DNA of 64,000 bases from Sycobia sp. Sy_11. Its lineage: Eukaryota; Arthropoda; Insecta; Hymenoptera; Epichrysomallidae. Location of the stretch: assembly GCA_018907035.1 (NCBI GenBank), contig JACCIC010000270.1:506001-570000 (forward strand), given 5' to 3'. The notes under the pieces are model-generated. The model did not search any database and was not told the DNA's origin. It saw nothing but the letters and a program-made list of their open reading frames with translations. Made by a program: the position numbers and the translations under genes. The first letter of the stretch is position 1, and each line of letters opens with the position of its first letter. Below are positions 58,993 through 64,000 of the stretch, in pieces.

Positions 58993-59033
<41 letters not shown>
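58993..59033. repeat. (TA)20 microsatellite
   Basis: Perfect run. Confidence 0.95.
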
Positions 59034-59037
<4 letters not shown>

Positions 59038-59207
59038 AATTATAGTACACATTGCATTTCCCACTGTTTAGCGTTCATCTAGGAGGGGAAGGAGTGTACC
59101 ATGTCAGATGCAGCGATCAGTGAAGAAGGGAGGTTAATAGGTACTCGAATTGAACGTTTTTAATGAACGTTTTTAGTGAAAAAGAAGAGTTGCATTTTCT
59201 ATACGTG

Positions 59208-59210
<3 letters not shown>

Positions 59211-59251
<41 letters not shown>
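59211..59251 (+). repeat. (GT)20 microsatellite
   Basis: Perfect run. Confidence 0.95.
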
Positions 59252-59252
<1 letters not shown>

Positions 59253-59536
59253 ATACGCATATACGACTATTTATTCCTTGAATATGCGAAATTTATATCG
59301 TTCTCATATTCATACACAATAGAACCTCGGACTTTAAAAAAGTCTTCCTATGAGATATATACGCGTTAAATCCGCAAGGATTAAAAGCAATGCACGCTCT
59401 GTGTACTGCTTCCAAGCCGCGTACCAACCGCCTAACTTATTCCACGCTTCATAATTCCGCCCTTTAATCAGCGCACGATCACCTTCCCCCTCCCCTTCCT
59501 CGGAAAGTCGCGAGCATTAGCGCAGCGGCACGTATA

Positions 59537-59539
59537 TTC

Positions 59540-59596
<57 letters not shown>
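59537..59596 (+). repeat. (CT)n microsatellite, about 55 bp
   Basis: One GT and one AT interruption. Confidence 0.95.
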
Positions 59597-59986
59597 AAGT
59601 CTCCCTCTGCCCGTCTATCGTTTCTCTCTATCTCGCTCCCGTGCAGCCGTGGCAGCCGCGGGATGGGCCCGTATATAGCAGTAGGCTGCGATGCAGGCAG
59701 CATCCAAGGAAGCTTTCACCCTATCCCCCTCGCGCGCCCGCTCTCTCAATTATTCGGGCTACAGTGCTCCAAAGCCGTACGGGGCGGCGAGGGCTGCCGG
59801 GGGGCGAAGGGGAAGGTCGGTGGATCGACGACAATGCCGCGCGGCGTAGAGCAGTACGTGCGCACCGCGGAGTATCGGAGATATGCCCTCGAGAGGTGGA
59901 GCGCGAGAGGGCACGCCCGGGGATGAGACGGAGATAGAGGTCGACTTTGATGGATATCGGCGGTGGTGGAGGAGGCGGAGGAGGAC

Positions 59987-60016
59987 GGGCGGAGAGGGAG
60001 GGGGAGGGAGGGGGGG
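59987..60016 (+). other. G-quadruplex motif in purine-rich tract
   Basis: Five G runs separated by loops of 7, 1, 1 and 1 nt lie in a purine-only stretch of roughly 59930-60060. Further G runs follow at 60038-60048. Confidence 0.5.
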
Positions 60017-61694
60017 TAGGAATAAAGGTGAGAGGAAGGGCGGGAGGGAGGTCTGAAGCACTCCCGGGATTGTATAATTGATGTAAGTGGATATGGAGCG
60101 CGAGGGCGTTCGGGAGGATACACTTCGAGTTGCTCAATATTGTATAGACGCTCTCCGAGTGGCTGGCTTGCCGTTCGCGAGTTGAAAGAAAAACAGTAAG
60201 GAACATAAGGATCAGGCCAGATGAGCGGGAGGTGGTGCAATGTTTACTGTTTACTTCGACTTTAACTCAAAAGCCGCGGCAAGTGCATGCGTGTAAGCGA
60301 GGTTTCTATGATGCTAATAATAATTTCGATAAGATATACGGAAGGACTTTTTTTTGTAATTATTTCGATAATACGTATAGAACTGCAATGACGTTGACTG
60401 ACACGCATTTGAATGGCCGAGAGGAAAAGTATGGCGCGCGACGATGGACCATAATAACAAAAAGTAACACGCTTCGCGATTAACGTTTCAATATCTGTAG
60501 ATAAGAATTTTCAGCGGTACCTCGCAAAACGAACAGAATTTTCGCTCGTCAAAGAACAAAAATATACGACAAACGAATGTCGAAAAAAAAAGCACTGTGT
60601 TTACAGTCAGTCCATATTGATTCGCTTGGCTTGCGGCCTTATTGAATTTCGACGATCGAAAGCTCCCCTGCTTTCAATAACAATCCAAAGTGCCGAAATC
60701 TAGATGCCCGGTACATGGAAACCCGCCAATAATCGCAATCGATCTCGAAGACGCCGCACTCTTTTTTGTTATTCTCTCTCTAAACAATCGATAATTGACG
60801 ACGGAACTTCTGTGCGGCTGGGTTCCTCACCCCCCCCCCCACCATCCTTCCCCGCCAATACGTACCAGAAAGGTGTTTTCCCGCGGCCGTTTGTGTTGCC
60901 ATCGTACACAAGAACAGCAAGTCCAACGGATTAAGACCGGAGCACGTATTAGAGCCCGATCAACGACACCTATCAACGAGATTTGACGCTCTGCGCCCCA
61001 CCTCCCGCGTTCTTATTCGTACAACGTATGACGTTTCACGCATAGCGTCGCGATATCCCAACGAGGAGTGAAGAAAAAAACAAATTCGTCCCGTAATCGA
61101 GGAGCTACCTCGCCCCCTCACGACCCCACCACGCGGCCGCGCCTGCCGAAATTACCGACGGGCAGAAATGCGCGTCCACGCGTCGCCGCGAGCGAGGGAC
61201 GGGGGAATAAAGAAAAGAGCGCGGGGAAAACAAGCGGAGTCACGCGTGTCACGCGTTCGTCATCTGCTGTTTTTTTTTCTCCTCTTTGTTTTTAATATTC
61301 CCCTTTCGTTTTTACGTAACTCGCGCGAGGCACGGAGCTGCGAATACGTCGCATCGTAATTTTACCGGTAGGAGGGGGGGGGTATTTACATAAGCTGCTC
61401 CGTTGTTGCCATCGATCATAATGATTTCTTCTTTTTTTCTTTTTTGTAATCGAATATACAGCAGTGTCGATGATAAACGAGGCAGTTAAGCGAAGAAAAG
61501 AGAAAGGAAGGTGTAGACACCGGTTTTTTTTTTCCTCTCGGAGCGCATCGCTTAAATTTATATACCCTCGAAAGACACCGTATATAGCTCCACGGTTGTC
61601 TTCCCCTGATTGTAAAAATCTTCAGTCGGGGATTCTAAGGGATTGTAAAACCGTACTTGAACCCCTTCGCCCTCCCGCCCCCCCCGTGGCGGGG

Positions 61695-61710
61695 TAAACA
61701 AGCTTGTTTA
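61695..61710. repeat. 16-bp perfect palindrome carrying two forkhead core sites
   Basis: TAAACAAGCTTGTTTA is its own reverse complement. With the preceding G it gives GTAAACAA, the FOXO/DAF-16 core, and the mirror half supplies a second TAAACA core. Regulatory use is only inferred. Confidence 0.4.
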
Positions 61711-62381
61711 AAAAATAAAAATAATCCCGAATAGTAGAAAAGTCAGCCCCCCGCCCCCTCGAAGTCGGGAGCACGAAGGACGGACGGAGAGGGACGGGAA
61801 TCCTAATGGCCAAAAACAATCAGCCGCGTGGGGGTAGAGCGAGAGTGAGAACGGGGGGGGGTGAGAGGGAGTACTCCAGAGGAATACCGCGGGCGAGCGA
61901 TTGAAAAGAAAAGCGATGAGGATACCGAGCGATGTCCGCGCGCGCGCGAACGCAGTATATGTAGGTATATATATATATATATAAAGGTAATATCTCTTAT
62001 TCGCCGGTCGGGAGATAGCGTCGTCGGTGGGTGAATTGGGAGGGGGGCGGGGCGCAGTCGACAGTCGTGGGCAGGGGATGTTTACAAGAGAGCAAAGTCA
62101 CGTCTATCGTCCCCCGCGATGGAAGTGGCAGTGGTAGTAGTGATAGTAGTGTTGGTGGCGATAGTGGCACACTCGCGGACGTATATTAGTGTAGTGGTGT
62201 GTGCCGTTCGTCCAAAGAAAGTAATGACTCCACTCGAGAAGATGAAGCGCAATGGCAGAATTTCCTCTCCCTCCCGTCCCACCACCTTTCGTCCCAGCCC
62301 CTTCCCTCGCGCGGCGCTTCTTCGCTCTCGACCGCCCGCGCTAACCCGACTTTCGAATCTTTCTTTCGCTCGTGCCCTCCT

Positions 62382-62416
<35 letters not shown>
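62382..62416 (+). repeat. (CT)n imperfect microsatellite
   Basis: CT runs with TTT interruptions in a pyrimidine-rich domain. Confidence 0.85.
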
Positions 62417-62417
<1 letters not shown>

Positions 62418-62790
62418 GATTTCTCCCGGTTGCTTTCTACTCCTCGGAGGCGAACCCTTCGAAGGCCTTTTACCTCTTTTTTTTTTATTTCCTTCCTGGG
62501 TTTATCTTCTCCTCCACGTGCTCGCCGTCAACCTTTTCAAATCCTCCCACCACTTCTCCCTCTCTCTCTCTCTTTCCGCGCGTCCTTCACTCTTTCTTAA
62601 ATTCTATCTTTTTGCCTTCGCTGCACGGCGCTCTCTGTGCGCATCACTTTCTCCGCATTATTCGTTCCCGCGGCGCGCGACGTTTGCTTATTTGCTTTCG
62701 AACCCTCTCTCCTCCCGAGCGAATCTCTCAAATTTTCAAATTGTATTTTTCAAAGAATCGATGCTGAAAGCGTTCTCTCTTGGGATATTA

Positions 62791-63956
62791 TTATATTGAG
62801 TGACGCGCATTATCATGTAATCAAGCTATCACGATTTCGCCAATAAAGTTCGCTTCCAATTTCCATTTCCATGTTTTAGAATGTAGGTTTCTCCATTTCA
62901 AAAGTGTTTCCATATACCTAAATTATACGTATACTTATTAGTTTTATAACTGCGAGGTGCGTTTTATGGTATCGTATGTATCCTAAACTGCAGATCTATT
63001 AATTTAAAAGTTGTATTCACATTATAATAAGAAATAAAAATATTTGACAAAAAACAACTATATTTCAACGCGTGTGTAAATATTAATTATTTGCTGATAA
63101 GTTTCACGATAAAAAATTTCATCTACAAACTGCGATTAGATTATAATGTAGAAAAAAGAGCTAAAAATATTATGTTAAAATTGTATTTGGTCGGAAAATC
63201 TGATTAACATATAGTAACTTATGATGTGGGTATGCAAAGTAGGCGATTCTCGCACGAGCTTAAGAATTAGAAGTGTAACACTTAAATGAACGAATCCGTA
63301 GTACGAAACTCAATATAGATACATCCCTAGATACTCCTCAAACGTACGATCCTGTATACAAAGTTGTGTCAAATTCGATCTTACGAACGTCAATTTGTTC
63401 GGAAAATCTGTCATGTCCGCACGCAAATTCAAACTTTGCGCACGATCGATTTTTTGGCGTTTACTTATACGGGGCTCGCGTAAACTCAAGCTGTATGATT
63501 ATCTAAGAGGATAAATCCTTAAAGTCGCTACTTTATCTCCGTACTTTGTTTAAATTCAAGATCATCGTAATGAATCTCCTTACAACGAAAAAATATAACT
63601 CTTACCTCGCCTCGTCTATTCGGCAAAGCCGCGAGCAAAGCAATTCCGCCCGAAACGCGTTTATTATATATGGAGCACCGCCGAAACAAACAAGAATGTA
63701 AATTCACGCGTTGACCCAAATAAAACTTAAATCGATAAAAGCCGGCAGAGTTTTGCTTCCGTCGAATCATATATGTATATATATATATATTATTCAGGCG
63801 ATATACGAATGCTCCGAAATCTACCGCGCAGGGTTTGCCCCGCGGGCGTGCGCGGGAGCACTTTTAGTTATAGGGAGCTCGTTGAACGTCACGTTTACGG
63901 ATCTAATCTGTTTTAATGTATTTACCGCGTCCTCCCTCGTGCCCTCCTACAGAGAG
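62791..63956. other. AT-rich unique sequence to near the window end
   Basis: Stop-filled to about 63600, then moderately GC-rich with a short TA run at 63772-63790. No gene seen. Confidence 0.6.

Positions 63957-63994
<38 letters not shown>
63957..63994 (+). repeat. (GA)19 microsatellite at window end
   Basis: A perfect run, followed by GTGAGTT at the right edge. Confidence 0.95.
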
Positions 63995-63997
<3 letters not shown>

Positions 63998-64000
63998 GTT

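Larger units (their letters stand above)
58669..60230. other. GC-rich array block and purine-rich tract
   Basis: CG-TG, TA, GT and CT arrays, then G/A-only sequence near 59930-60060 with quadruplex motifs. Pro/Ser-rich minus-strand frames reflect the purine bias. Confidence 0.55.
60231..62790. other. Mixed sequence ending in a pyrimidine-rich domain
   Basis: Moderately AT-rich to 60.7 kb, GC-rich after. It contains a forkhead-like palindrome at 61695, a GTG/GTA-rich stretch at 62118-62170 and C/T-rich DNA at 62.26-62.76 kb that yields the 226-codon Ser/Leu-rich frame. Confidence 0.55.

Noticed and set aside
1..64000. CRISPR arrays, bacterial operons, rRNA genes, telomeric TTAGG arrays, conserved microRNAs (mir-10, iab-4, let-7, bantam)
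   Set aside because: I looked for their hallmark sequences by eye and found none. The genome type makes the prokaryotic features irrelevant.

Overview
This is animal (eukaryotic) non-coding DNA with no recognisable protein-coding gene, rRNA, tRNA or autonomous transposon. Three properties stand out. CpG is not depleted, with long CG-rich stretches. The composition is a mosaic of 0.3-1.3 kb AT-rich islands alternating with GC-rich blocks. The density of dinucleotide microsatellites is very high: (TA)n, (CT/GA)n and (CA/GT)n. Together these suggest an insect, most likely a hymenopteran with an ant-like genome. The organism call is an inference from composition, not from a homologous gene. Almost every long open frame exists because the repeat arrays contain no stop codon in the frames read (YIYI from TA, SLSL from CT, ERER from GA, THTH from CA, CVCV from GT). 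I do not annotate those as genes. The most informative structure is a pair of sites on the + strand that look like recursive-splicing ratchet points. Each is a pyrimidine-rich 3' splice site fused directly to a 5' splice site: TTTCTGTTTCAG|GTGAGC at 3984/3985 and TTCTGTTTCAG|GTAAGC at 29438/29439. Each is followed within 100 nt by a strong GTAAGT donor, which defines short cryptic exons of 82 nt (3985-4066) and 64 nt (29439-29502). This is the architecture described for recursive splicing of very long introns in Drosophila and vertebrates. The simplest reading is that much or all of the window is intron of one + strand gene whose main exons may lie outside it. The two sites are about 25.5 kb apart. 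A clean acceptor at 40928/40929, where an AT-rich tract changes abruptly to exon-like GC-rich sequence, is a weaker candidate for a downstream exon. Layout: 1-9.7 kb is alternating AT and GC blocks with ratchet site 1. 9.7-29 kb is microsatellite-rich, with AT islands at 11.1-11.8, 15.6-16.3, 21.4-22.3 and 24.9-26.1 kb. 29.4 kb holds ratchet site 2, whose cryptic-exon donor runs straight into a (TA)27 array. 30-33.5 kb begins with a pyrimidine-rich domain. 37.4-40.9 kb is largely AT-rich and ends at the candidate acceptor. 41-51.8 kb is GC-rich with many arrays plus AT islands. 51.9-52.0 kb holds a weak minus-strand candidate first coding exon. 52-57 kb is GC-rich, then 57.25-57.77 kb carries a MITE-like element with terminal inverted repeats. 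58-64 kb returns to microsatellites and pyrimidine- or purine-rich blocks. No two genes can be shown to work together here. The biological content I can support is splicing architecture, repeats, one non-autonomous element, and several DNA or RNA secondary-structure candidates.
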